Part shown: piece by piece, positions 1-6,354 of the stretch
How the letters are laid out: each line of letters begins with the position of its first letter
Numbering within the stretch: the first letter of the stretch is position 1
Source of the DNA: Actinomycetota bacterium
Lineage (GTDB): Bacteria; Actinomycetota; Humimicrobiia; Humimicrobiales; Humimicrobiaceae
Direction: 5' to 3'
DNA: 10,991 nt
NCBI GenBank assembly: GCA_028696435.1
Contig: JAQVHC010000018.1
Location: 6,583 to 17,573 of the forward strand
Notes under the pieces: generated by a model
The model's input: only the letters and a program-made list of their open reading frames with translations
What the model was told of the DNA's origin: nothing
Databases searched by the model: none
Translations under genes and position numbers: made by a program

Positions 1-1561
1 CAAAGCTGTCAGTTAAATAATTGACTTCCAGATTGGCTGCAGGTTCAATAATTTTATAAAGCCTTAATATCTCATTATATCGTGCCCAGCAGTGGGTTCT
101 CCCTATCTGTTCCGCTTTAAATACCGACAATAAAGCATCACTGTTGCCTACAAAGTAAACAGTATAGCCATTCTCAAGGTCTTTAATCATATTTTCTACT
201 GTATACTCCGGAACTTTATGTGAAATATACTCTATATTTTTATCACCGTATACATATTCATTAACAAACATGCCAACACTTGTAGACTTTGCAAGAACAT
301 ACACCTTAGAGTTACTCTCCATATTTCTGAATGCCTCGTCCCAGAATTTATAAACATCCGGAGTCTCGGAAAGATCAAGTGCTTCATAATTTGTGAGAAT
401 TAAACATGTGGGCATAAATGCAAAAAAAATTGCAACAACTACCGTCAGGGTATTCTTTAAAAATCTATCAACTTTCAAAATTTCCCGATCGCCTATTGAC
501 TTATTAAAAAGAAAAATTAAGCCGTCAAATATAAATAGTAGCCCGAATGCAATATAAAAAGCAAAAACGATCATTGAATTAAGCAGATAATTTTGCAGTG
601 CATGGTCTGCATACAATGGAGGAACAATAAGATTTAGAATTACAAGTAAAAAAGTACATAATCCAAACTTCTTATTTTTCCTGACCAGCACTATAAAACC
701 TACAAGTGCTATTATAAGAAGTAAAATACCGTAAGTCCCATAAATCATTGAAAGATAATTTTTTATAACTTTAAGAATTAACGAAATATTTTTACCGCCA
801 AAGCTCCCGCCATGCAGCTCGCCTGTTACATTTCTACCGGTTATATAATAAAAGAATTTTAAAGGGCTTGTTACGTCTCCATATCCCTGCAGTGATCTGA
901 TGGGAAGATAGAGATAAGATAAAAGTGGCAGGATAAAATATAATAAACTTATAAAAACAGTCTTTGCACTCTTAAAGATAGCAGGATTTATAATAATCAC
1001 ATACAGAACAATTGCCGGAACAAGGAAAAAAGCCAGTGGGTGATTGGTTAAACTCAGCCCGAGACAGAAAAAGAAAAAATAGAGATATTTTCTTGTTTTC
1101 TTTTCACCATAGAGAGTTGCCGAGAAAAATAATAAAGCCATAAAAAATGTGTGAAGTGTATCAAACTCAAGCCTGTTTGCAACACTCCAGAAAGGTACGG
1201 AAAAAGCAAATATCATTGAGCTTATAAAACTTATATATTCTTTTTTTACCAGCCTGTTAATTGCAAGAAACAAAAATAAAATTGTAAGGGCACCAAATAC
1301 TGCAGAAAAAAGATTGAGCCTGTAAGCAATATCACCAATCGGCAGGAATGTAAAAAGTTTTTCAAGCATAGAAAATACCGGGTAGCCAGTAGGAACCATC
1401 AGGCTCATCTCCATAATCTGGAGCGCAAACCAGCTGGTATCCCCGCCGAGCAGTTTGCGTTCAAGTGTCAGGAGATAAATAACAAACGGGAGGATAAAAG
1501 AAATAATTGAATATATATATATTTTTTTACTTAAAATAAAACTTTTAACTTTTTTAGCCAT
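1..1561 (-). CDS. DUF2723 (GT-C fold) membrane glycosyltransferase, 3' end cut by window edge
   Basis: The frame is open from an ATG at 1561 to the window edge, about 520 codons with the C-terminus missing. I recognise the DUF2723 family, relatives of protein O-mannosyltransferases and ArnT. These are multi-span proteins expected to move a sugar from a polyprenyl phosphate to an acceptor on the outer face of the membrane. Visible family marks are a first membrane span (about residues 14-32), then GGDTSWF with Asp41 in the first outer loop, the usual place of the GT-C catalytic acid. Next come PTGYPVFSMLEKLF (57-70) with RLNLFSA (81-87), EFDTLH (132-137), LTNHP (171-175) and YLPIRS (218-223). 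Many more spans follow, with a soluble stretch after about residue 400. No clear Shine-Dalgarno precedes the ATG. It lies 188 bp downstream of the SMR-like pair on the same strand, so a shared transcript is possible. Donor and acceptor sugars cannot be read from the sequence. Confidence 0.85.
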   Translation of the reverse strand, partial: MAKKVKSFILSKKIYIYSIISFILPFVIYLLTLERKLLGGDTSWFALQIMEMSLMVPTGYPVFSMLEKLFTFLPIGDIAYRLNLFSAVFGALTILFLFLAINRLVKKEYISFISSMIFAFSVPFWSVANRLEFDTLHTFFMALLFFSATLYGEKKTRKYLYFFFFCLGLSLTNHPLAFFLVPAIVLYVIIINPAIFKSAKTVFISLLYFILPLLSYLYLPIRSLQGYGDVTSPLKFFYYITGRNVTGELHGGSFGGKNISLILKVIKNYLSMIYGTYGILLLIIALVGFIVLVRKNKKFGLCTFLLVILNLIVPPLYADHALQNYLLNSMIVFAFYIAFGLLFIFDGLIFLFNKSIGDREILKVDRFLKNTLTVVVAIFFAFMPTCLILTNYEALDLSETPDVYKFWDEAFRNMESNSKVYVLAKSTSVGMFVNEYVYGDKNIEYISHKVPEYTVENMIKDLENGYTVYFVGNSDALLSVFKAEQIGRTHCWARYNEILRLYKIIEPAANLEVNYLTDSF

Positions 1562-1749
1562 GAATTTTAATTTTGAATCTTAATTTTGCAATTAGTTATC
1601 CTGTTGGTATCCAGTTATTTATTATTTTAGTATTGTAATTAGTTATTCTGTTATTTATGATTTTATTCTGAAATCATTTTTACAAATATATTACAAATAT
1701 AAATCTTATTAATAATTATTCTACACAGTTTGCAAATAATCTACATATC
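1562..1749. repeat. AT-rich spacer with three nested short direct repeats
   Basis: This 188-bp spacer between two same-strand genes has no convincing ORF or promoter. It holds an imperfect 20-bp direct repeat, TTGyAATTAGTTATyCTGTT, at 1586-1605 and 1633-1652 (2 mismatches, 47-bp period). A second one, GTTATTTATkATTTTA, lies at 1614-1629 and 1650-1665 (1 mismatch). A perfect tandem 11-mer, TTACAAATATA, lies at 1680-1690 and 1691-1701. No mobile-element ends are visible. Slippage or local duplication in AT-rich DNA is the simplest explanation. Confidence 0.6.
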
Positions 1750-2106
1750 TTACAAATTAAATATAAGAACACCTGCAATTACTAATAGATTCCCTATAAT
1801 TCTTCTCCTATCAATATCTTCTTTAAGAATCAACCATGAAAACATCATTATAAAAAAATAACCTAATGCAGTAAAGGAGTAAAAGTCAGAAAAATCCACA
1901 ACCCTCATTGTAATTATTGAAAGTATGGGGTCCAGTATGAATAAAAATACACTAATAACAAGATATTTGTTTTTTAGATTATAATAAATCGGCTTTTTAA
2001 AATCTATCTGCCTGGCTCCGATTTTAAGGATTACCTGTGCAAGAGCGACCAGAAATTGAATAACAATTGCTAAAAAAATATAAAAATAAAACATTGTATC
2101 AGTCAC
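1750..2106 (-). CDS. Small EamA/SMR-like membrane protein, second of a pair
   Basis: It encodes 118 residues with four predicted membrane spans (about 8-28, 48-68, 73-93, 101-118), the size of one SMR unit or half an EamA transporter. The C-terminal pattern, an aromatic-rich third helix, then LKED (94-97), then an arginine/isoleucine run entering a last helix with AGVL, is typical of EamA/ArnE-like proteins. The GTG start at 2106 overlaps the stop of the upstream gene as GTGA. An in-frame ATG at 2094 is an alternative; the purine-rich GGAGAG of the local duplication lies about 11 bases before it. The upstream gene codes for a similar protein, so the two probably form a heterodimer like ArnE/ArnF, which flips undecaprenyl-phosphate-aminoarabinose. 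Flipping of a lipid-linked sugar is inferred from the neighbouring glycosyltransferases. A drug or metabolite exporter role cannot be excluded. Confidence 0.75.
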   Translation of the reverse strand: MTDTMFYFYIFLAIVIQFLVALAQVILKIGARQIDFKKPIYYNLKNKYLVISVFLFILDPILSIITMRVVDFSDFYSFTALGYFFIMMFSWLILKEDIDRRRIIGNLLVIAGVLIFNL

Positions 2107-2125
2107 TCTCCAGAGTCACTCTCCA
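2100..2125. repeat. Tandem 13-bp duplication at the gene junction
   Basis: On the minus strand the unit TGGAGAGTGACTC is followed at once by TGGAGAGTGACTG (12 of 13 identical). It covers the last codons of the first SMR-like gene and the start region of the second. Removing one copy would end the first gene five bases later in the shortened junction and leave the ATG at 2094 as the natural start of the second. The duplication therefore probably created the present overlap. Each copy carries a GGAG Shine-Dalgarno-like core. Confidence 0.7.
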
Positions 2126-2486
2126 GCTTCTTACCGGACATAGTTATAACGCAAACACCTGCAACTATCACTATTGAGCCTATTATTTTTTTTAGAGTAA
2201 TCGGTTCATTAAATAAAATTTTCCCGACATACAGGGACAGGAAGTAGTTTAAACTCAGAAACGGGTATATAAAAGACAGTTGAAACTTCCTGTGCAGGAT
2301 TATCCATAATATAAATTTCAGGCCATAGGTTAGAATCATGACACACAACCAGAAGATGAAGATTTTTGAGAAGTCAAGATTCATGCCTATGTACTTTCCT
2401 GCAATTATGCTCAGCAGATTAATACTTATGGTAAGAATAATTATAAATACATAAAAAAATTTTTTACCGGTGTTTTTAAATTCCAT
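2103..2486 (-). CDS. Small EamA/SMR-like membrane protein, first of a pair
   Basis: It encodes 127 residues from an ATG at 2486. A TTG nine codons upstream (2513) would also be in frame, but it adds only a charged stretch. There are four predicted spans (about 10-30, 40-64, 71-91, 99-116). The signature NEPITLKKIIGSIVIVAGV (93-111) between the third and fourth spans matches the end of EamA/SMR units, where an acidic residue follows a small loop. The C-terminal tail is short and charged. Its stop overlaps the start of the next gene, so the two are translationally coupled. The pair is most simply read as a two-subunit SMR-type flippase or transporter. Divergence from the plus-strand GT2 across a 450-bp spacer suggests separate promoters but a common theme. 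Only a weak Shine-Dalgarno is seen. Confidence 0.75.
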   Translation of the reverse strand: MEFKNTGKKFFYVFIIILTISINLLSIIAGKYIGMNLDFSKIFIFWLCVMILTYGLKFILWIILHRKFQLSFIYPFLSLNYFLSLYVGKILFNEPITLKKIIGSIVIVAGVCVITMSGKKLESDSGE

Positions 2487-2686
2487 TTTTATCTTTTTAC
2501 TATAATATAACAATTAAATAACACAGGGTCATGAAAGACATTTTATATTAATTCCTGTTAAAGTTAAATTATAAGTTTTTTTATTAGATGTTCAGAATAC
2601 AAATAGATAATTATTTGGAAGAAAAAAATTAAAGCCTGTTATTTTTTATGTTATAGTTATAAAATTACCTAAATTAGCCGTGCCAG

Positions 2687-2699
2687 GCCATTGCATGGC
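2687..2699. repeat. Short hairpin in GC island
   Basis: GCCAT and ATGGC form a perfect 5-bp inverted repeat around a 3-base loop. An alternative pairing uses TGCCA at 2681-2685 with TGGCA at 2696-2700. It sits in the only GC-rich patch of the divergent spacer. No T-tract follows on either strand, so it does not look like an intrinsic terminator. An operator or a structured leader element are both possible. Confidence 0.4.
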
Positions 2700-2711
2700 A
2701 GAAGTGCGGGG

Positions 2712-2740
2712 AGATAAATATTTCCGGAAGATAAATATTT
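2712..2740. repeat. Perfect 12-bp direct repeat, 17-bp period
   Basis: AGATAAATATTT occurs at 2712-2723 and again at 2729-2740, separated by CCGGA. It lies about 200 bp upstream of the GT2 start, next to the GC-rich hairpin. Two identical words on the same strand at this spacing could be paired binding sites for a regulator, or a chance slippage product of AT-rich DNA. Confidence 0.55.
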
Positions 2741-2936
2741 GAATATATTTAATAAATCTTAATGACTTTTAATTGTTTTTATTAAATTTTTTCATTGAAT
2801 TTTGTTTCAGTTGTAAATAAAAAATTTAGCAGCTAATTTTATGATATATAATGACATACAATTTATAATAAACTATAAATATATAAAAATTAATATTAGT
2901 AAAAATATCTGGTTAGAACCCATATAATTGGATAAT

Positions 2937-3896
2937 ATGGCAAAAAAATTACTGGTTGCAATCCCTGCATATAACGAAGAAGAAAAAATAGGAGAAGTAA
3001 TACAAAATATTCCGGATAAAATTGAAGGAATATCAGAAATTCACACCCTCGTTATTGACGATGGTTCCACAGATAACACTGCTAAAATTGCAGCAGAACA
3101 CGGCGCAGAGGTTTTAAAAAATTATATAAACCTTGGATATGGCGCATCATTCAAAAAAGCTATCCATTATGCTATTGAAAATAGTTATGATCTAATGGTC
3201 AGCATTGACGGAGATGCACAGTTTGACCCAAAAGATATTCCAAAACTCGTAAAACCCATAATGGAAGGTAAAGCAGACCTTGTAACTGCTTCGAGATTCA
3301 TAAATAAAGATTATTACCCTGATATGCCTCTCTCTAAATTCTGGGGTAATAAGTTAATGTCAATTTTAATAAGCAAGATTGTCGGCAAAAAGTTTTATGA
3401 TGTTTCCTGTGGGTTCAGAGCATACTCACAGGAAACTTTACTTTCCTTAAATCTTTACGGTAAATTCACTTTTTCCCAGGAAACGTTTATTGATATGTCT
3501 TTTAAGGGATTGAAGATTATGGAAATTCCAATTAAAGTAAAGTATTATCCTTCACGTGTTTCAAAAATTTCCTCCAATCTTTTTTCATATGGCATAAGAG
3601 CTCTCAAAATCATCGTCGAAACTTATCGCGATCATAAACCATTTGCTTTTTTCTCTTATATCTCTTTATTTTTTTTCATAATAAGCATAGTTTTTGGGTC
3701 AATTTTACTGCATACTTATATAACAATAGGTTCGTTCCACCCAAATGTCTGGGCCGGGTTTGTGGGTGGCGCATTCTTTTTCATTGCTGTTGTATTTTTT
3801 ATAGTTGGGATATCAGCAGATATAAATAAAAGAATAAGGGTAAATCAGGAAGAGATCTTGTATCTTTTAAAAAAGAATTACTTAAAAAATAAATGA
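2937..3896 (+). CDS. GT2 family polyprenyl-phosphate sugar synthase-like (DPM1/GtrB type)
   Basis: It encodes 319 residues from an ATG at 2937; a TTG three codons upstream (2928) is the alternative, and neither has a clear Shine-Dalgarno. The N-terminal half is a GT-A domain: AIPAYNEEEKIGEVI (8-22), IDDGSTDNT (40-48), and the metal-binding DGD of SIDGDAQFDP (91-93), which binds the nucleotide-sugar phosphates. DVSCGFRAYS (155-164) and the basic PSRVSKIS (205-212) follow. Two C-terminal membrane spans (about 236-260 and 272-294) anchor it. This layout is that of enzymes moving mannose, glucose or another hexose from a nucleotide to a polyprenyl phosphate on the inner face of the membrane. The sugar is not readable. 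A 52-residue membrane protein starts within its stop codon. The divergent SMR-like pair and DUF2723 enzyme would be natural later steps. Confidence 0.85.
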   Translation: MAKKLLVAIPAYNEEEKIGEVIQNIPDKIEGISEIHTLVIDDGSTDNTAKIAAEHGAEVLKNYINLGYGASFKKAIHYAIENSYDLMVSIDGDAQFDPKDIPKLVKPIMEGKADLVTASRFINKDYYPDMPLSKFWGNKLMSILISKIVGKKFYDVSCGFRAYSQETLLSLNLYGKFTFSQETFIDMSFKGLKIMEIPIKVKYYPSRVSKISSNLFSYGIRALKIIVETYRDHKPFAFFSYISLFFFIISIVFGSILLHTYITIGSFHPNVWAGFVGGAFFFIAVVFFIVGISADINKRIRVNQEEILYLLKKNYLKNK

Positions 3897-4051
3897 AAAA
3901 AATTATCTTTGTAAAAATATTATATTATCTATTTTTTACTTTAGTTTTTTTGCTGGCTCTGGTAGTTTTTCTTGAAATTATGAGACCGGAATTTTATGTA
4001 ATCCATTTGAGGAATTTCTTTCACAGGCTACTGGGCATTCTTAATTTTTAA
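3893..4051 (+). CDS. 52-residue single-span membrane protein, translationally coupled to the GT2
   Basis: I do not recognise a family. The frame starts with ATG at 3893 overlapping the GT2 stop (ATGA), the usual sign of coupled translation, and ends with TAA at 4049-4051. The product has a basic N-terminus (MKKIIFVKI), one strong membrane span (about residues 4-29), then a short tail MRPEFYVIHLRNFFHRLLGILNF that is basic and amphipathic. This predicts an inner-membrane protein with its tail on one face. By position it may be a partner or stabiliser of the GT2, loosely like the small DPM2/DPM3 subunits of eukaryotic dolichol-phosphate-mannose synthase; that analogy is inference, since this GT2 already has its own anchors. 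The frame stays open to within two bases of the convergent gene without overlapping it, which supports a real gene. Confidence 0.6.
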   Translation: MKKIIFVKILYYLFFTLVFLLALVVFLEIMRPEFYVIHLRNFFHRLLGILNF

Positions 4052-4053
4052 TA

Positions 4054-5064
4054 CTATTTCTCATCTACAGCAGTACGGGGCTTTTCAAAATAAGGTCTTA
4101 GAATATACACAATTCCACCAATAATTCCTACAATAAGGAGCATAACCAGTATTAAAAGAGAGCATACTGCAGCTTTTTCTTCCATCACTCCAAGTCCAGC
4201 CATAATAATCACAATAGCATTCTCTCTCAATCCTATACCTCCGATAGATATAGGAATCATAGTTATAATTGATATAACAGGCACCATGAATAAAAATGCC
4301 GTAATACCAAGGTCAATTCCAACAGCAAGAGATGCAAGATAATAATTAAGTATAACAGCAAATTGAAGCAGGAAACTGTAGATTAATACTTTAAGAAGCA
4401 CCATTTTATAGTCCTTAAAACTTTCAAGAGTATTAAAAACACTGGACAATTTTTCTCTCATTTTTTGCAAAAAATTAAACTTTCTAAAGAGTTTATCTAT
4501 TCCAAATAATGATGGCTTAATAATTATAATGGTTATAATTACACATATTATGAAGAATATAGTAACAGGAATTATGATAGATTGATTTCCAATCGTTGTA
4601 AACCCCAGAAATAAAGCTATTACAGCAAAAACAGCAGCACTTACTACTCCGGCAAATCTTTCTATCAGAATAATAGAAGCTGAAGTTCCAAGGGGTATTT
4701 CTGCTTTTTTTGAAACATCGTAAGTTCTGAATACATCACCACCAATACTGGTAGGTAAAAAATTATTAAAAAACGAACCTATAAGTACTATAGCGCTTAA
4801 TGTTGCTATGCTTAATCTTACATCCTGTGTATTTAAAAGCGTTTTCCATCTGTAAGCAGTTATCCATGTGCCAAAAATATGTGTTGAAAGTGAAAGCGCC
4901 ATTAAAGTTTTATTGGATGATTTAAGAATTTCAATTATGCTAGAAAGATCTCTAAATTGGGTCATGAATAAATAAACAACCAGCGAAACGCTGACTGTGA
5001 CTCTTAAAATTATGTTTATCGTATTCTTATTCTTCGTGTAAAAAGAAATAATTCTTTTCTTCAT
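4054..5064 (-). CDS. UPF0104 / AglD-like multi-span membrane protein (LPG-synthase TM family, PF03706)
   Basis: It encodes 336 residues, a normal length for the family, with about eight membrane spans. The hallmark is FNNFLPTSIGGDVFR (99-113) followed by a basic loop and IERFAGV (134-140). The second mark, IPISIGGIGLREN (270-282), is the repeat-like motif near the C-terminus. The family includes the membrane half of lysyl-phosphatidylglycerol synthase (MprF flippase part) and archaeal AglD. In polysaccharide clusters, members are usually annotated as lipid flippases or transfer enzymes. Here the lipid-linked-sugar neighbours suggest handling of a polyprenyl-linked glycan or lipid. No aminoacyl-transfer domain is attached. 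ATG at 5064 has no strong Shine-Dalgarno. Its stop lies two bases from that of the convergent small membrane protein, with no terminator hairpin between. Confidence 0.85.
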   Translation of the reverse strand: MKKRIISFYTKNKNTINIILRVTVSVSLVVYLFMTQFRDLSSIIEILKSSNKTLMALSLSTHIFGTWITAYRWKTLLNTQDVRLSIATLSAIVLIGSFFNNFLPTSIGGDVFRTYDVSKKAEIPLGTSASIILIERFAGVVSAAVFAVIALFLGFTTIGNQSIIIPVTIFFIICVIITIIIIKPSLFGIDKLFRKFNFLQKMREKLSSVFNTLESFKDYKMVLLKVLIYSFLLQFAVILNYYLASLAVGIDLGITAFLFMVPVISIITMIPISIGGIGLRENAIVIIMAGLGVMEEKAAVCSLLILVMLLIVGIIGGIVYILRPYFEKPRTAVDEK

Positions 5065-5178
5065 TTATCTATATATATATATTATCCGGGCCTGCTATTT
5101 ATGGTTTAGCTACCTCAAGCATAAAATATTAAATATAAATTTTATGATGATAATTAAAAAAAGTCACCACATTTATAT

Positions 5179-5184
5179 TGTCAA
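5179..5184 (-). promoter_or_regulatory. Possible -35 box (TTGACA) upstream of the UPF0104 gene
   Basis: Minus-strand TTGACA lies in the 149-bp spacer between vapC and the UPF0104 gene, about 115 bases before the ATG at 5064. A well-spaced TATAAT partner is not evident; T-rich words follow 18-20 bases later. It is only a candidate, but a separate promoter would be expected because the genes differ in function. Confidence 0.2.
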
Positions 5185-5213
5185 ACTTCACCAGCATTTA
5201 GTATTACATGGTT

Positions 5214-5696
5214 CTATCCTGTTCTATAATCACCCAGAAAAATGACACAATTAAGACCATTTATAGAATTAAATAGTTTCCTATCAGCAGTTATACACTG
5301 CACATTTATATATCTGGCTAAAGCAATATAAACAGCATCATAAATAGTTATCTCCTTTAAAAATCTCAAATTAATGGCTTCTGCTATCAATGTTAGAGAA
5401 GGTTTGACAAACTTTATATCCATCTGGTACAGACTCTGGATAGCTTTATTTACCTTTTCAGAATCAAATAGTGGATTATAAGAAAGAGCATTTGTAATTT
5501 CATAAACCAGAAGATCTGGTGCCGCAAGGGATATTTTATTATCCCTATGTTGCGCTCTTATTGCTGAGGCTTTCTCCACATACTCTTCATCTTCAGAGGA
5601 AAACCATTTAATACACACTGAAGCATCCAGAACATAGGTTTTGGGGGTTTCTCTTATCAGAAAGTCTAAGCTATCGCTATTCCTGTCTTCATTCAT
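5214..5696 (-). CDS. vapC: PIN-domain toxin, VapC family
   Basis: It encodes 160 residues. The PIN fold is clear: VLDASVCIKW near the N-terminus with the first acidic residue (Asp24), VYEITNAL with Glu66, IYDAVYIALA with Asp120, and ITADRKLF with Asp138. These four acids bind the metal that cuts RNA. The nuclease site appears intact. VapC toxins usually cleave tRNA or rRNA and are blocked by the upstream antitoxin. The first 18 residues, before the PIN core, are longer than usual. The ATG at 5696 is favoured by AGGA at 7-base spacing. The gene follows the ribbon-helix-helix gene after 87 bp instead of the usual overlap or few-base gap. The RNA target cannot be predicted. Confidence 0.88.
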   Translation of the reverse strand: MNEDRNSDSLDFLIRETPKTYVLDASVCIKWFSSEDEEYVEKASAIRAQHRDNKISLAAPDLLVYEITNALSYNPLFDSEKVNKAIQSLYQMDIKFVKPSLTLIAEAINLRFLKEITIYDAVYIALARYINVQCITADRKLFNSINGLNCVIFLGDYRTG

Positions 5697-5698
5697 AG

Positions 5699-5707
5699 TC
5701 CTTTCCT
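5699..5707 (-). promoter_or_regulatory. Ribosome-binding site of vapC
   Basis: Minus-strand AGGAAAGGA precedes the ATG at 5696. The distal AGGA is 7 bases from the start and is one of the best Shine-Dalgarno matches in the window, so the toxin can be translated independently of the antitoxin. Confidence 0.6.
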
Positions 5708-5718
5708 GCTCTCATATT

Positions 5719-5760
5719 CTTCCTTTTGACATGCCTTTTTAATGTTTACTTCATTTGACA
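5719..5760. repeat. Imperfect direct repeat in the vapB-vapC gap
   Basis: Plus-strand CTTCCTTTTGACA (5719-5731) and CTTCATTTGACA (5749-5760) differ by one base and one indel. On the coding strand both read TGTCAAA followed by a GAAG-like word. They fill most of the 87-bp gap between antitoxin and toxin and may be operator half-sites or a trace of local duplication. Confidence 0.4.
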
Positions 5761-5783
5761 ATCAATGTTAGATTCGCTTATAT

Positions 5784-6041
5784 TTATCTACTTTCTCTCC
5801 ACTTTCTTATCTCAGATACTCCGTCCCATCCTCTGGAATACTTTCTTAAATTTTCCTGGACTTCTATAGCCTTTTCAATATTTTGCCTTCTAATATTTTC
5901 TGCAGCTTTTCTTTCAATCTCTCCCATGTAAACTTCAAGTGCTTTCCTTATAAGTTTACTTCTGCTAATGTTTTCGCTTTTACTTATTTTATCTATCTGC
6001 TCTAATTCTTTTTCTTCTATACTTAAATTTATCCTCACCAT
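5784..6041 (-). CDS. vapB: Ribbon-helix-helix (CopG-like) antitoxin, VapB role
   Basis: It encodes 85 residues. The N-terminal half is a classic ribbon-helix-helix DNA-binding unit: the beta strand VRINLSI (2-8), helix A (about 9-20), the turn KSENISRSKL (21-30), and helix B (about 26-40). It should bind operator DNA as a dimer and repress its own operon. The C-terminal half is charged and helical (41-66) and ends in YSRGWDGVSEIRKWRESR, a tryptophan-containing tail of the kind that threads into the PIN toxin active site. AAGGG at 7-base spacing supports the ATG at 6041. It lies directly upstream of vapC on the same strand, so I call it the cognate antitoxin. Confidence 0.85.
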   Translation of the reverse strand: MVRINLSIEEKELEQIDKISKSENISRSKLIRKALEVYMGEIERKAAENIRRQNIEKAIEVQENLRKYSRGWDGVSEIRKWRESR

Positions 6042-6115
6042 ATCTTATCCCTTCTTACTACTGGATAAAGTTACGTGGAAGCAGGCTTTCTTTGTGCCTC
6101 ACTTCTTTGACTTAT

Positions 6116-6124
6116 ATTGTATCA
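6116..6124 (-). promoter_or_regulatory. Possible extended -10 promoter of vapBC
   Basis: Minus-strand TGATACAAT fits the extended -10 pattern TGnTATAAT with one mismatch, about 75 bases before the vapB start. No good -35 box is seen at 17 bases, which an extended -10 promoter can tolerate. In this AT-rich background the match is only suggestive. Confidence 0.3.
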
Positions 6125-6264
6125 TAACTTAGAATTTAATACACACTAATAATAAAAATATTACATCATATTAATGGAGAACATCTTATCGAGCCCATTA
6201 AAGCATTTTTTGTAAAGTCATTAAAAGAAAATCGGAAAAATTAAAAAGACCATAAATTTAATAC

Positions 6265-6277
6265 CTGTATAGTACAG
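6265..6277. repeat. Inverted repeat CTGTA-TAG-TACAG
   Basis: A perfect 5-bp inverted repeat around 3 bases, overlapping a second small one (GTAC-A-GTAC at 6272-6280). It begins in the word TACCTGTAT (6262-6270), which recurs at 7351-7359 beside the hairpin after the radical SAM gene. Both lie downstream of minus-strand genes. It may be an operator or part of a small intergenic repeat family. Confidence 0.4.
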
Positions 6278-6324
6278 TACCCGGTAGAACAAGTTTATTC
6301 ATCACATAAGTGACAGAAATTAAA

Positions 6325-6354
6325 TATCTATTTATAGATAGTAATTTAATTACT
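6325..6354 (-). terminator. Two abutting AT-rich palindromes at the acetyltransferase stop
   Basis: AGTAATT-T-AATTACT (6340-6354) spans the stop codon, and TATCTA-TTTA-TAGATA (6325-6340) follows it. Both are perfect. As RNA they would form weak A-U hairpins, and the T-tract after them is poor, so a terminator role is tentative. A protein-binding site is an alternative. Confidence 0.3.

Larger units (their letters stand above)
2514..2936. other. Long divergent spacer with a GC island and short repeats
   Basis: This spacer of about 420 bp separates the minus-strand SMR-like pair from the plus-strand GT2. It should hold promoters for both, but no convincing -35/-10 pair stands out because the whole stretch is A/T-rich. 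TATAAT-like words near 2845-2870 are candidates only. No ORF with a ribosome-binding site was found. The one compositional break is a GC-richer island at about 2677-2713, described as separate repeat entries. Confidence 0.5.
6042..6349. other. 308-bp spacer between acetyltransferase and vapB
   Basis: It contains the vapB leader and possible promoter, an inverted repeat at 6265-6277, and AT-rich palindromes at the acetyltransferase end. A plus-strand open stretch at 6140-6244 has no start codon and no recognised homology. No complete gene was found. Confidence 0.5.

Noticed and set aside
2514..2936. Riboswitch in the divergent spacer
   Set aside because: A GCCATTGCA word recalled part of the GEMM (c-di-GMP) consensus, but the other conserved parts are absent.
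5070..5082. (TA)n run just upstream of the UPF0104 start
   Set aside because: It is a short simple repeat common in AT-rich spacers. Phase variation cannot be argued from one copy of the sequence.
6140..6244. Plus-strand open stretch ending in a protein-like sequence (INGEHLIEPIKAFFVKSLKENRKN region)
   Set aside because: It looks like a possible remnant C-terminus, but it has no start codon, no upstream continuation and no homology I can name. A chance frame is likely.
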